From NCBI GenBank assembly GCA_022414725.1, contig CM039463.1, positions 36,160,863 to 36,224,862 of the forward strand: DNA of 64,000 nucleotides, given 5' to 3'. Below, piece after piece: positions 22,101 to 32,536 of this stretch. The translations under genes and the position numbers were made by a program. Origin of the DNA: Microglena sp. YARC (taxonomy: Eukaryota > Chlorophyta > Chlorophyceae > Chlamydomonadales > Chlamydomonadaceae). Under the pieces are notes generated by a model. The model did no database searches. It saw only the letters and a list, made by a program, of their open reading frames with translations, and had not been told where the DNA came from. Every line of letters begins with the position of its first letter. Position 1 is the stretch's first letter.

Positions 22101-25100
22101 GAGTCTCCAGTACGCATGAATGTGCGTGTGCGGGGGGAGTGTGGAAAGGGGTGGCATCTCTAAGCAGGTAAAAGCATGTGGCCAAAGCTGGAATGAAAAG
22201 TGGCATAGACTGAAATAGGTATTGCAATGAGTAATGTCAATGAAAGTTTCAACACAAAAAATGAGTCTGATGTGTCCTACCTGAGTCCTCAGTACGCATG
22301 AGATGTGCAGTGTGCGGGGGGAGGGTGAAGGGTTGCAACTCACAGAGGTAGAAAAGCAATGTTGGCCAAAAGTGGTATGAAAAGTGGCATAGATGAATAG
22401 GTATTTGCAAATGAGTAATGTCACTGAAAGTTTCAACAAAAAAATGAGTCTGATGTGTCCTACCTGAGTCCTCAGTACGCATGAGATGTGCGTGTGCGGG
22501 GGGGAGGGTGGAGGAAGGGTATGGGGCACTCAAGATGGTAGAAAAGCAATGTTGGCCAAGTGGATGAAAGTGGCATAGATGAATAGGTATTTGCAAATGA
22601 GTAATGTCACTGAAAGTTTCATAAAAAAAAATGAGTCTGATGTGTCCTACCTGAGTCCTCAGTACGCATGAGATGTGCGTGTGCGGGGGGTGGGGGGTGG
22701 AAGCGGTTGGCACTCACAGAGGTAGAAAAGCAATGTTGGCCAAAGTGGATGAAAGTGGCATAGATGAATAGGTATTTGCAAATGAGTAATGTCACTGAAA
22801 GTTTCATGAATAAAAAATATGAGTCTGATGTGTCCTACCTGAGTCCTCAGTTACGCAATGAGATGTGCGTGTGCGGGGGGGTGGGGGGTGGAAGCGGTTG
22901 GCACTCACAGAGGTAGAAAAGCAATGTTGGCCAAAGTGGATGAAAGTGGCATAGATGAATAGGTATTTGCAAATGAGTAATGTCACTGAAAGTTTCAACA
23001 CAAAAAATGAGTCTGATGTGTCCTACCTGAGTCCTCAGTACACATGAGATGTGCGTGTGCGGGGGGGAGGGTGGAAGGGGTTGGCACTCACAGAGGTAGA
23101 AAAGCAATGTTGGCCAAAGTGGATGGCATAGGTATTTTTGAGTAATGTCACTGAAAGTTTCATAAAAAAAAATGAGTCTGATGTGTCCTATGAGTCCCTC
23201 AGTACACATGAGATGTGCGTGTGCGGTGGAAGCGGTTGGCACTCACGAGGTAGAAAAGCAATGTTGCCAAAGTGGATGAAAAGGCATATGATGAATGGTT
23301 ATTTGCAAATGTACTGAAAGTTCAAACAAAAATGAGTCTGATGTGATCCGACCTGACGTCAGTAGTAGCGCATGAGAATGTGCGTGTGCGGGGGGTGGAA
23401 ACAGAGGTTAGAAAAGCAAAGGTTGGCTCAAAGTTGGATGAAAGTGGCATAGGATGAATAAGGGATTTTCTGAGTAATGTCAGAAAGTGAAGTCTGGAAT
23501 GTGTCTATAACTGAAGGCCCAGTAGGACGCACTAAGAAGCCACAATGTGCAAAGTCAAATGTTGGCCCAAATCAGGTATTTGCAAATGAGGTAATGTCAC
23601 GGAAAGTTTCATAAAAAAAAATGCCTGAGGTATGGTGCATGCCAAGTGTGAAAGTCGGCATTGCAAATGAGTAATGTCACTGAAAGTTTCACAACAAAAA
23701 AATGAGCTGAAGTACCTCACTCATGAGCGTAAAACTCACAAGAGGTAGAAAGGCAATGTTGGCCAAAGTGGATGAAAGTGGCTGATAGATGAATAAGGTA
23801 TTTGCAAATGAGTAATGTCACTTGAAAAGTTTCAACAAAAAAAATGAGTCTGATGTGTCCTACCTGAGTCTCAGTACGGACATGAGATGTGCGTGTGCGG
23901 GGGGGGGGTGGAAGCAGGGTTGGGCACTCACAGAGGTAGAAAAGCAATGTTGGCCAAAGTGGATGGATGAAAGTGGCATAGATGAGAGGTATTTGCAAAT
24001 GAGTAATGTCACTGAAAGTTTCAACACAAAAAATGAGTCTGATGTGTCCTACCTGAGTCCTCAGTACGCATGAGTGAGATGTGCGTGTGCGGGGGGGTGG
24101 GGGGTGGGAGGGGTGGAACGAGATTAGAAAAGCGTTGGCTCACAGAGGTAGATAAAGAATGAAAGTGGCATAGATGAATAGGTATTTGCAAATGACGTAA
24201 TGTTACTGAAAGTTTCACCAGAAAAATGAGTCTGATGTGTCCTACCTGATGTGTTCCTACCTGCAGGTCTCAGTACACACGCATGAGATGTGCGTGTGCG
24301 GGGGGGAGGGTGAAGGGGTTGGCACCTAGCACTCCACAGAGGTAGAAAATGCCAAAGTGGATGAAAGTGGCAATAGATGAATAGGTATTTGCAAATGAGT
24401 ATGTCACTTGAAAGTGAAGTCTGAATGAGAGTGGATTTGCGTGTTGGGGGGTGGAAGATCACAGAGGTAGAAAAAGCAATAAGTGGAATGAAAGTTATAG
24501 TGGCATAGGTATTTGAATAGGTATTCTTGCCAGCTGAAAGCTTTCATTGTCCACGCAAAGCTTTCAACAATGAGTACTGATGTGTCCATACCTGAGTCCC
24601 TCAGTACACATCAGGGTGACATGTTGGCAAAGTGGATGATGCATCAGATGCGTTGTCCGACATGAAAGCGGTTTCACAGACGGTAGAAAAGCAAAAAGTG
24701 GAATTGAAAGTGGCATGATGAGTGGCGCGGTGGCGGGGGGGTGGACGGAGTCCCTCAGTAAGGTCACTGAAAAGTTTCAACAAAAAATGTTGAGATGGCG
24801 TGTGCGGGGTGGGGGTGGAAGCGGTTGGCAGTTCAAATGAGATAATGTCAGAGCGGCTACCTACCTGAAGTACAGTACCACATGCAATTGCGGGCGGGGA
24901 CACATGTTGCTGCGTGTGCGGGGGGAGGGGTGGAAGGGGTTTGCAACAGAGGTAGAAGAAAAAAGCACAAACAAAAATGAGTGTGTGTCCTACGCTGAGT
25001 CTCACGCACTGAGTCATAAAACATTGAGTGTCTACCTGAGTCCTCAGTAGCGCATGAGATGGCGTGTGCGGGGGGTGGAAGGGTTGGCACTCACAGGGCG

Positions 25101-28100
25101 AGAAAAGCAATGTGGCCAAAGTGGATGAAAGTGGCATAGATGAATAGGTATTTGTAAATGAGTAGTCACTGAAAGCATATGAGTCTGATGTGTCCTACCT
25201 GAGTCCTCAGTATGCATGAGATGTCGTGTGCGGGATGGAAGGTTGGCGCTGAGGTAGAAAAGCAATGAGTATGAAATCATAGTATGCAAAATGGAGTGTA
25301 ATGTCACTGAAGTTGAAAGTGGCAAAAAAAAGTGTGAGTAATGTCTGAAAGTGTGTCCCGATCTCAGAGTCCGGGGGGTCAAGTAAGCGCATAAGATGTG
25401 CGTGTGCGAAGCAACTGGGAATTGGTGGGGGGTGGAAGGGGTTGGCACTCACAGAGGTAGAATAGCAATCAGAAGTGGATGAAAGTGGCATAGGTATTTG
25501 CAAATGAGTAATGACACTGAAAGTTTCATAAAAAAAAATGAGTCTGATGTGTCCTACCTGAGTCCTCAGTACGCATGAGATGTGCGTGTGCGGGGGGGTG
25601 GGGGGTGGAAGCGGTTGCACTCACAGAGGTAGAAAAAGCAATGTTGGCCAAAGTGGATGAAAGTGGCATAGATGAATAGGTATTTGCAAATGAGTAATGT
25701 CACTGAAAGTTTCAACACAAAAATGAGTCTGATGTGTCCTACCTGAGTCCTCAGTACACATGAAATGTGCGTGTGCGGGGGGGAGGGTGGAAGGGGTTGG
25801 CCCTCACAGAGGTAGAAAAGCAATGTTGGCCAAAGTGGATGAAAGTGGCATAGATGAATAGGTATTTGCAAATGAGTAATGTCACTGAAAGTTTCATAAA
25901 AAAAAAATGAGTCTGATGTGTCCTACCTGAGTCCTCAGTACGCATGAGATGTGCGTGTGCGGGGGGGTGGGTGGAAGGGGTTGGCACTCACAGAGGTAGA
26001 AAAGCAATGTTGGACAAAGTGGATGAAAGTGGCATAGATGAATAGGTATTTGCAAATGAGTAATGTCACTGAAAGTTTCAACAAAAAAAATAAGTCTTAT
26101 GGGTCCTACCTGAGTCCTCAGTACGCATGAGATGTGCGTGTGCGGGGGGGAGGGTGGAAGGGGTTGGCACTCACAGAGATAGAAAAGCAATGTTGGCCAA
26201 AGTGGATGAAAGTGGCATAGGTGAATAGGTATTTGCAAATGAGTAATGTCACTGAAAGTTTCATAAAAAAAAAATGAGTCTGATGTGTCCTACCTGAGTC
26301 CTCAGTACGCATGAGATGTGCGTGTGCGGGGGGAGGGTGGAAGGGGTTGGCACTCACAGAGATAGAAAAGCAATGTTGGCCAAAGTGGATGAAAGTGGCA
26401 TAGATGAATAGGTATTTGCAAATGAGTAATGTCACTGAAAGTTTCAACAAAAAAAAATGAGTCTGATGTGTCCTACCTGAGTCCTCAGTACGCATGAGAT
26501 GTGCGTGTGCGGGGGGGGGGATGGAAGGGGTTGGCACTCACAGAGGTAGAAAAGCAATGTTGGCCAAAGTGGATGAAAGTGGCATAGATGAATAGGTATT
26601 TGTAAATGAGTAAAGTCACTGAAAGATTCATAAAAAAAAATGAGTCTGATGTGTCCTACCTGAGTCCTCAGTATGCATGAGATGTGCGTGTGCGGGAGGG
26701 GGGTGGAAGGGGTTGGCCCTCACAGAGGTAGAAAAGCAATGTTGGCCAAAGTGGATGAAAGTGGCATAGATGAATAGGTATTTGCAAATGAGTAATGTCA
26801 CTGAAAGTTTCAACAAAAAAAATGAGTCTGATGTGTCCTACCTGAGTCCTCAGTACGCATGAGATGTGCGTGTGCGGGAGGGGGGTGGAAGGGGTTGGCA
26901 CTCACAGAGGTAGAAAATCAATGTTGGCCAAAGTGGATGAAAGTGGCATAGATGAATAGGTATTTGCAAATGAGTAATGTCACTGAAAGTCCTAGCACCA
27001 AAGTTGCCTTGACCTTACCTCAATGAGGTTATCGTAGTACTGCACAGCTTTGGTAAATTTGTGAAGCCCTCGAAACCGATCGCTCATGCCAATGTTTGAT
27101 AGCATCATGGGTAGCATCCATTCCCAAAACTTTTGCTCTTTTGTTCAGTGCGACGTGGACATGCAAGAGGGGAGAGAAGTGAGGCGTGACATGTTAGTAC
27201 GGGCAAAATAGGTTGGAGCTTAGTGTTCAGAACGCAAAGCTTATACAAAATGAGCAGTTTAAAGGGGACTAACTAACCACTGTTAGGTTTGCGGCGAGCC
27301 AGATAATATACGAAGGTGCACATTCAAAAGAACAAGTACCTTTCTTGGGCATTTTGCAGAACCCAGCTCCTCGGCTAGACAGCCGTTTCAATGCCTTCAT
27401 GTTGTGATACAAGCAAAGGAACAAATGCGTCTTGGAATTGATCTGCTCCAGTATCTTTTTCGCCCTGCAGCGTCAGAAATATTCAAAATTGTTTGTTTTG
27501 TTGTTATATTTATATTTGTTTACATTTCTTCTGTTATGCTTCAGCTGTTTTGTTTGCAGTTTATTTCTTCAGTTAGGCAGTCTCTAAAGGGAAACTGGGG
27601 GCGCTCCCCATGTACATGGACACTGGGGTCTGAGAGATCACCTCCTACATCCCCAACAGGCCCCCTATGGATATAAAAACCAATACTGCCTCCATGATCA
27701 AATTGGATTACTGCCACGACACAAACAACCACATTAAATTCCAGGGAAAGAGCTACCAACACAAGGAATTCCAACTCATTCTCACAAAATGGGCCTAAAC
27801 AATAACTACCTATTCTTCATCAGTGGAACCACTAGTACACTACACACTTCCAAACAGCTTCGGAGTAAGGAACGGCACGGTTATTACCACGCCCAACAAG
27901 CGTTATTTTCCTGTTATTTTTATTTATGTACTCATATTTATTATTATTTGTCATGATATGCTTTGTTGGTCATCTGTAAATAAAGCACAAACCTGTCATT
28001 GTCCCAACTATCTGTCTCCATTTGAAGTGATGTCATGAGCTCCATCATTTGCTCCAAGTAGGAATCGCGACCGACGCTCAGCCTGTAATTAATTGAAGGT

Positions 28101-28604
28101 GGGAAAGAGTTAGGATATACGTGCAATACATAGGTCACATTGACCTTAGTCTAAGTCAGCAAAGTACATGAACTCACTTTACTCCGTTGAAACATAACGA
28201 CGAGGCATTGATAAGAGCCTCATCCTTATCCGTCATGATGAAAAGTGGCTTTAGCTTAGATGAGGTTAATGTGACCCATTTTTTCCATTTTTTTGGGGTT
28301 CTTTGAATGAGGGGCTGAAGTGACTCTTGGGGAAGGGTACCATTGCCATCAGGATGTTCTTGATCTCAAAGTTGAGAGCATGGCCTTTCGCATTCAGAAT
28401 GTAGCGTTCGACATATGCTGCGTCTACAGGGATAGTAGCTCCTTCCGCCGCACCATACGGGGCTACACTAACAGTGCCCAATTTAGAGATGAAATTGGGT
28501 GTGGGCAACATCCTCATGGCAGAGACATCTTCGGTTGACAAGTTCAAGTGCGAAGCTTGAACTGCTAGAAGCCCTTCAACGAAAGCTAGGGAGCGAAAAG
28601 CCAT
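15787..28604 (-). CDS. MULE transposase gene, at least six exons
   Basis: Probable start ATG 28602-28604 in context GCCCACCATGG. Exons with good splice sites and matching phases: start exon 28604 to about 28370 (its end is uncertain); about 28364-28178; 28082-27993; 27464-27340; 27137-27019; about 17752-17585; 17206-15787. Conserved parts: PLFIMTDKDEALINAS with the second catalytic Asp; HLFLCLYHNMKALKRL with the C..H motif; HRTNSSCESMNRCYKRLW with the catalytic Glu. VDAAYVERYILNAKGHA in the first exon may hold the first Asp, tentatively. The last exon adds a charged helix, Gln/His/Thr-rich repeats, a cluster CX4CX7CX2CX3CX4CX2H (likely zinc-binding), then long Gln or Asn runs. The product would bind the element ends and cut DNA in the nucleus. 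The intron between 27019 and 17752 holds a 9.2-kb satellite. The frame between the first two exons needs either an unseen short intron or a frameshift. Confidence 0.8.
15790..16260 (-). repeat. CAA/CAG repeats encoding the transposase tail
   Basis: About eight units of CCAGCAAGTGCA... with CAACAACAA runs of 4 to 17 triplets. In one minus-strand frame they read QTAQYPSQQVQQ plus poly-Q. In the frame continuous with the upstream exon they read RQPSTLASKCSKKYKG plus poly-N. The change occurs near 16175, where one copy has an altered CTACTGTGTTG segment. Confidence 0.85.
17262..17575. repeat. CCTGCCCTATC minisatellite in a transposase intron
   Basis: Imperfect 5-10-bp units of CCTGCCCTATC. It fills the intron between 17585 and 17206, whose donor is GTACGT and acceptor TTTGCAG; phases match (TG/G, Trp). 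Confidence 0.85.
17795..26993. repeat. ~183-bp satellite, about 50 copies, inside a transposase intron
   Basis: Unit: CCTACCTGAGTCCTCAGTAC, then a G tract, GGCACTCACAGAGGTAGAAA, AGCAATGTTGGCCAAAGTGG, AGGTATTTGCAAATGAGTAA, CACTGAAAGTTTC and an A tract. Outer copies (17795-18500 and 25500-26993) are nearly identical. Those between carry many single-base insertions and deletions at all positions. It is bounded by transposase exons at 17752 and 27019. Chance minus-strand frames (SVTLLICKYLFIYATFIHFG) are repeat artefacts. Confidence 0.95.
27590..27880 (+). pseudogene. Possible decayed coding fragment within a transposase intron
   Basis: Plus-strand frame: YIPNRPPMDIKTNTAS, KLDYCHDTNNHIKFQGKSYQ, HKEFQLILTKWA, with stops near 27633 and 27798. 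Composition differs from the AT-rich intron around it and looks formerly coding, but I cannot name a family. It may be a fragment of another mobile element. Confidence 0.25.
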
Positions 28605-28881
28605 GGTGGGCCCAAAAGTGACAGACCGAAAAGACTATTTTGTTAGAGTGAAAAGAAAAGACAGCGTTACTTGCTGGTGAAGCGTGAGTGGCTTGATAGA
28701 TTGTCGGCGCGTTTTGCTTCCTTGAAAGTCGGCGTGACTTGCTTGATTTGTGAGTAGCTTGTGTGATTATGAGTGGCTTGTGTTATTGTGAGTGGCTTCG
28801 TGAGTACCTTCGCAGGGAACCCCGCTTACAATACAGCATGGCGAGTCGGCACACAGCGTGGCGTCGGTTAACCCTAAACTA
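28605..28881 (-). promoter_or_regulatory. Probable transposase promoter and leader
   Basis: 277 bp between the transposase ATG and the right terminal repeat, with short irregular repeats of GAGTGGCTTGTGTGATT. The position next to the terminus is where MULE promoters normally lie. No TATA box seen. Confidence 0.35.
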
Positions 28882-28936
28882 CCTGCTGACGTCAATTGTC
28901 TAGGAAAAGTAATGTCTGGGTTTACTTGACGCAGGG
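28882..28936 (-). repeat. Right terminal inverted repeat of the MULE (55 bp)
   Basis: Reverse complement of 10153-10207 without mismatch. Ends GGGTTTACTTGACGCAGGG. Confidence 0.95.
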
Positions 28937-28945
28937 GCGCGAGGG
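28937..28945. repeat. Right 9-bp target site duplication of the MULE
   Basis: GCGCGAGGG, identical to 10144-10152. Before insertion the site would have been one GCGCGAGGG between a poly-G tract and GGCTTCGCCG. Confidence 0.95.
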
Positions 28946-30200
28946 GGCTTCGCCGTTAATGAAAAGCAGGAAACAGGAGATATGCCACAAGCCAACTGTC
29001 TGCCAACGGTGCAAGTGCCACGTGTTGAGTGGGTTTTAGGAGATAACGCTGGCAATGTCCGAAACCAGTTGACCGGCAAGACCTGGGCACGAGCGAATTT
29101 ATGAACTTCTACGTGCCGAATGGCGCATGCTACTGGAGGCGCAGGCGCTTGATAAGTGGGGGAGCGAGGGGGAAATAGTAGCAACAACCTATGAACTTGC
29201 ACAATCATTCGGGCAGAATCATTTCTGTCTGACTTACTCCAGCCTCGTTTAATGGTGGAGGTGCTGGAGCCTCATTTCCAGCTTCGGTCTTTCATCGAAA
29301 TTTCAGCTGCCGCATGGCGCATCGTAGCAGCAGGTGCAGGTGCTTGGGGAGATACTCGCAACACCTAGTAATTCGACAATTATTCCAATCATGCGAACAC
29401 CTTGCTTCGTGCCTAGCAAAATTCTGGTGCTTAACCCTTCTTCAATGGCGGAGTTGATGGCGCCTGTTACCCACCTCGATCCCATGAGCTGGTGCTGGTG
29501 CGGTCTTGGCCTTCTTCTATCCATGCAAGCTGCAGGCGCAGGCGCTACAGAAGTAGGAAACGAGTGAAGAGATACTCGCAACAAAATCTCACGACTTCAT
29601 TATTTCTGAAACATCATGCGTACTCAGTCTCGTTTGTTCCCGAGTAAAACCCTGCAGTTACGTCTCTTTCATCAATGGCGAGGCAATCTATACAGCCTCG
29701 TCCAGTGTTTTCTTGGAGCATGCAGGTTGTTGTGGGACGTCTCGAGGCTGAGAGGTTGCGCCTATCTCTCTCCTCGCTCATCATTTCACCATGCGCCAGG
29801 TCCTGCTCCTTCAGATCTTCTTTTACCGATTAATTCGAAGGTACTGCATAGCGCATGCGAATTGCTGGCGCAGATACTAGAAAAGTACGGAGCGAGCAAA
29901 ATTATTCGCAACAAAATATCCAGACTTCATCTTCTCTGGAAACTAATGCGTCCAGTCTCGTGTTGTTCGTGTGTTATCCTACTGTAACGACTGTGTCAAA
30001 CATGGATAGGCTTCCTTATCAGCCTCGTTTAGATTGGTCTCCGACCTCGCTAATCACTTCCCGCGTTTGCGCCTGCGTCTACCCATGCGCCATTCCTTCC
30101 TGCCGGTCCAATGGTTTCGGACGATGCCAGCGTCATCTAGTAACACCTGGTTGTGAACTCGTGGCCATTTAAACACGTGGCAGTTTCTTGACAGGAAGGA
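28946..30200. repeat. Diverged ~300-bp tandem repeats, no gene seen
   Basis: Three to four degenerate units share GCCTCGTTTAATGGTGG or TCAATGGCGAGG, ATGCGCCA/TGGCGCATG motifs, GGCGCAGGCGCT, GAGATACTCGCAACA and a TTCATC run. Frames within them are inconsistent between copies, which argues against coding. Confidence 0.55.
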
Positions 30201-30342
30201 TGCTATACCCTAGATTCGAGAAGGAAAAGGAAAAAAAAAGTGTCAAAGAGTAAAGTAAAAGAAAAGAAAGACGAGGAACCCAAAGCTTATAGACTAGCTA
30301 AGCTAATCTAAAAGACCAGGTTAAGACGCAATATAGTGAGGG

Positions 30343-30511
30343 TAGGGCGATATGTTATCACACAATGCCGGCAGTCTGACGAGGCTAAAGTTATCATTTA
30401 TATACAATATCATATGATGCAATTTGTATGATAGCATATGATGCAATGTGTATGATATCATATGATATTATATTCGCCTTAGATCAACATCATATGATAT
30501 GCCGGTCCCTA
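30343..30511 (-). mobile_element. hAT-type MITE with ATCATATGAT palindromes, copy 1
   Basis: Ends TAGGGCGATATG and ATGCCGGTCCCTA, interior ATCATATGATGCAATTTGTA and GGCAGTCTGACGAGGC. It aligns over its length with the reverse complement of 32210-32369. The flanks no longer show a clear 8-bp duplication, so this copy is older or rearranged. Confidence 0.7.
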
Positions 30512-30860
30512 AATTTAGTCTGCCTGTGGATTGTGAGCCGCCTTAAGGCTGTTAGATTACTGAGCATTTGATTTCCCGTCCTCCAACTCCTCCGTCTTAT
30601 GCTTATACAATTTGGTGGGAACCGGATCAAAATTGCTGTTTAAGCCAACCTATTAAAAAGATGCTCGTTGGATGTAACACAGTGCCATACTATAAGTATG
30701 GCGGTAGAAACTAGGTCAGGATATACAGCGGGCCTTGTGTATCAAAGACTTATGGCCAATTACACAAATGGAAGTAGGGCAACTGACAACCAGGATTGTC
30801 CAGGACGATGAGTCTTCAGACGCAACGTAGGGAGGGTCCGTTGACTAGAATAATATTGTT

Positions 30861-30927
30861 TTACTGCCGAAGACGGGGAGCAGCCAAATAATTGGCTGAC
30901 GCTATGTCCCGTAACCAAGTACAAGTT
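30861..30927 (+). repeat. Small hairpin element (GAAGACGGNGAGCAGCC family)
   Basis: TTACTGCCGAAGACGGGGAG, CAGCCAAATAATTGGCTG and GTAACCAAGTACAAGTTG. CAGCCA/TGGCTG form a stem. See copies at 31481-31547, 32478-32526 and five or more at 53.5-54.8 kb. Confidence 0.75.
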
Positions 30928-31229
30928 GACCAGAAGGAAGGGTCCATTGAGTCCAGTGATTTTAATACGGATTTGGGCATAAACATTAAGTATCTGGCAG
31001 CCATATGCCCAGGTGTGGACTTTTATAAGTCAGAAACATTGAGTATCTAGCATTCTAGCAGCGCGATGCCCAGGTGTGGAATCTGGCGAGGCAGACACAT
31101 GAAGTATCTGGCTTTGCGCGATATTGCCCACGTTTGGTAAAAGAAGTATCAAAGTACGGTATCAAGCTGCACTATTTGCCTCCCATTTTGACCATCGAAA
31201 AACACTGTGGTCCTTGAAACTCATTTGCT

Positions 31230-31430
31230 GTCACAATATTCTGGTCAGGGTACTACTAAGCACACACGGCAGCGTGGTGACGAGCGGCCTTTTTTGAGCC
31301 CCTCCGCGTGTTTCGCGCAGTTTTTTCAACCCCCTGTGGGCGCAGCGCGCAGTTTTTGCGGTTTTGCACTAAAAAGCGCTGACCAATTTGACGTTTGTGC
31401 GCTTGAAGTGTTGACCAGTTTGGCAAGAAG
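31230..31430. repeat. Dispersed ~195-bp repeat, inverted relative to 3696-3890
   Basis: Contains CCCTGTGGGCGCAGCGCGCA, AAAAAGCGCTGACCAATTTG and TTTGGCAAGAAGTAG. Roughly 80-85% similar by eye to the other copy. Confidence 0.7.
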
Positions 31431-31480
31431 TAGTTCTTCCCTGATTCTGGTAACTCAATCCTTGTAACTTTTTTTTTTTT

Positions 31481-31547
31481 TGCTGCCGAAGACGGCGAGC
31501 AGCCAAATTGCTGGCTGAAGCTATGTAACCAAGTTCAAGTACAAGTA
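31481..31547 (+). repeat. Small hairpin element, best-preserved copy
   Basis: TGCTGCCGAAGACGGCGAGC, CAGCCAAATTGCTGGCTG, then TATGTAACCAAGTTCAAGTA. It follows a 12-T tract. Confidence 0.8.
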
Positions 31548-31800
31548 ACAAAATTCCAGTCTAGCTACCCTGATTCCTGAGAGCTCAATCATGTTAGCAA
31601 AAATCGAGTCCCACTATCCTGAAGACTCAATCCTAGGAAAACAAATCCACACAGCACTTTCTAGCCAGACTATCTTGATCACTCAATCCAGGTAACACAA
31701 TTCAATCATATTGACTCAATCCTAGTAACAAAATTCCAGCCAGACTTTCTTGGTAACTCAATTCCACAACCCTGAAATTGGCTTACGCAGTGGTGTCCTC
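31548..31800. repeat. ~65-bp degenerate tandem repeat
   Basis: Three to four copies of GACTCAATCCTAGTAACAAA with CCAGCCAGACTTTCTTG and TAACTCAAT. No gene. Confidence 0.65.
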
Positions 31801-31929
31801 AATTTCACGTCCAGTGAGTGACCAGCAAGCTACTGCACCTGGAAGCTGACAACACTAACTGTCTCGGTGTCCCGCACTGTTCAAGTATATGAGCCAACCC
31901 AATGGATGGCTCAGACAGCTGCAGAGAAA

Positions 31930-31985
31930 AAGTAATGATAACGCCTGGTGGGGCGTGGTATTAAGGGAGCCCCGTCTTATATAGG
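31930..31985 (+). repeat. ~55-bp mini-element (GATAACGCCTGGTGGGGCGT), copy 1
   Basis: Same as 62132-62186 over about 50 bp, from GTAATGATAACGCCTGG to GAGCCCCGTCTTA. ACGCC/GGCGT can form a stem. A diverged inverted copy lies at 27875-27910 in the MULE. Confidence 0.75.
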
Positions 31986-32034
31986 TACGGAACGGGCTGC
32001 TACTTTACCTGGACAAAGCTACCATGGCGGTTGA

Positions 32035-32200
32035 CAGCGATCGCTATCACTTAAGTGCACCCGTGGGGATTCGAACCCGGCACCTACGTCGTTCAAGGAG
32101 CTGCAGAGAAGAAGCTGGAGGAGGTCGTCCGCAAATTGCTTCCACAGATATTCCGAGGAAGATTCAAAGCTATTAGCCAGAAAAATCACCAGTGCCCTAA
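32035..32200 (-). ncRNA. tRNA-like pol III promoter pair, possible SINE head
   Basis: On the minus strand TAGGGCACTGGT resembles an A box, and about 110 nt on is a perfect B box GGTTCGAATCC followed by CCACGGGTGCAC. I could not fold a tRNA cloverleaf. The A-B spacing is too long for a plain tRNA, so a tRNA-derived SINE or pseudogene is more likely. A hAT MITE sits directly upstream. Confidence 0.3.
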
Positions 32201-32209
32201 CCCCATAGA

Positions 32210-32369
32210 TAGGGATCGGCAAATCGTATGATACTGACCAAAGGCGAGTATGGTATCATATGATATCATACAAATTGCATGATATGATATTGTATTTAAA
32301 TGTTAACTTTGGCCTAGTCAGACTGCCGGCATCATATGATATCAAATGATGCCATGTTGCCGTTGCCTA
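32210..32369 (+). mobile_element. hAT-type MITE with ATCATATGAT palindromes, copy 2, 160 bp
   Basis: Starts TAGGGATCGGCAAATCG, ends CCGTTGCCTA, and is flanked by a perfect 8-bp duplication CCCATAGA (32202-32209 and 32370-32377). The left end TAGGGATCGGC is the same as in the elements at 859 and 48451, so all four probably use one transposase. Confidence 0.85.
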
Positions 32370-32477
32370 CCCATAGATAGGGGGCTAGGGAGTTACTGAG
32401 TTGCTACCTTCCTCATTGTATGAGGAGAAGAGATCAAGCACATTTTGATAATAATGCTTTGCTTTGAATTGATTATG

Positions 32478-32526
32478 TTACTACCGAAGACTGTGAGCAG
32501 CCTTAAAGCAATGTAAACAAGTTCGA
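32478..32526 (+). repeat. Small hairpin element, diverged copy
   Basis: TTACTACCGAAGACTGTGAG, CAGCCTTAAAGC, ATGTAAACAAGTTC. The palindromic centre is decayed. Confidence 0.55.
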
Positions 32527-32536
32527 CTTTTTTGTG

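Larger units (their letters stand above)
10153..28936 (-). mobile_element. 18.8-kb Mutator-like element (MULE), complete ends
   Basis: Perfect 55-bp inverted termini starting CCCTGCGTCAAGTAAACCCA, with 9-bp duplications GCGCGAGGG outside both. Inside, a minus-strand multi-exon transposase starts 278 bp from the right terminus and reads leftwards, with MULE motifs in order: IMTDKDEAL, then LYHNMKALKRL, then RTNSSCESMN. A plus-strand two-exon accessory gene lies near the left terminus, so the two genes converge, as in MuDR-type elements. The rest is tandem repeats: ~235-bp x4, ~262-bp x8, ~79-bp foldback x8, and about 9.2 kb of a 183-bp satellite inside a transposase intron. Identical termini suggest a fairly recent insertion, but the accessory gene has an in-frame stop and the transposase tail a frame switch, so activity is doubtful. 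Confidence 0.93.

Noticed and set aside
17756..26901. Many 60-210-codon minus-strand ORFs with SVTLLICKYLFIYATFIHFG
   Set aside because: They follow the ~183-bp satellite and break wherever a unit has an indel. They lie in a transposase intron.
28266..28604. Treating the 112-codon ORF as a complete separate gene
   Set aside because: Its ATG and first part fit the transposase first exon, but its 3' third overlaps, in another frame, the exon containing PLFIMTDKDEALINAS, which has the family motif and a correct donor.
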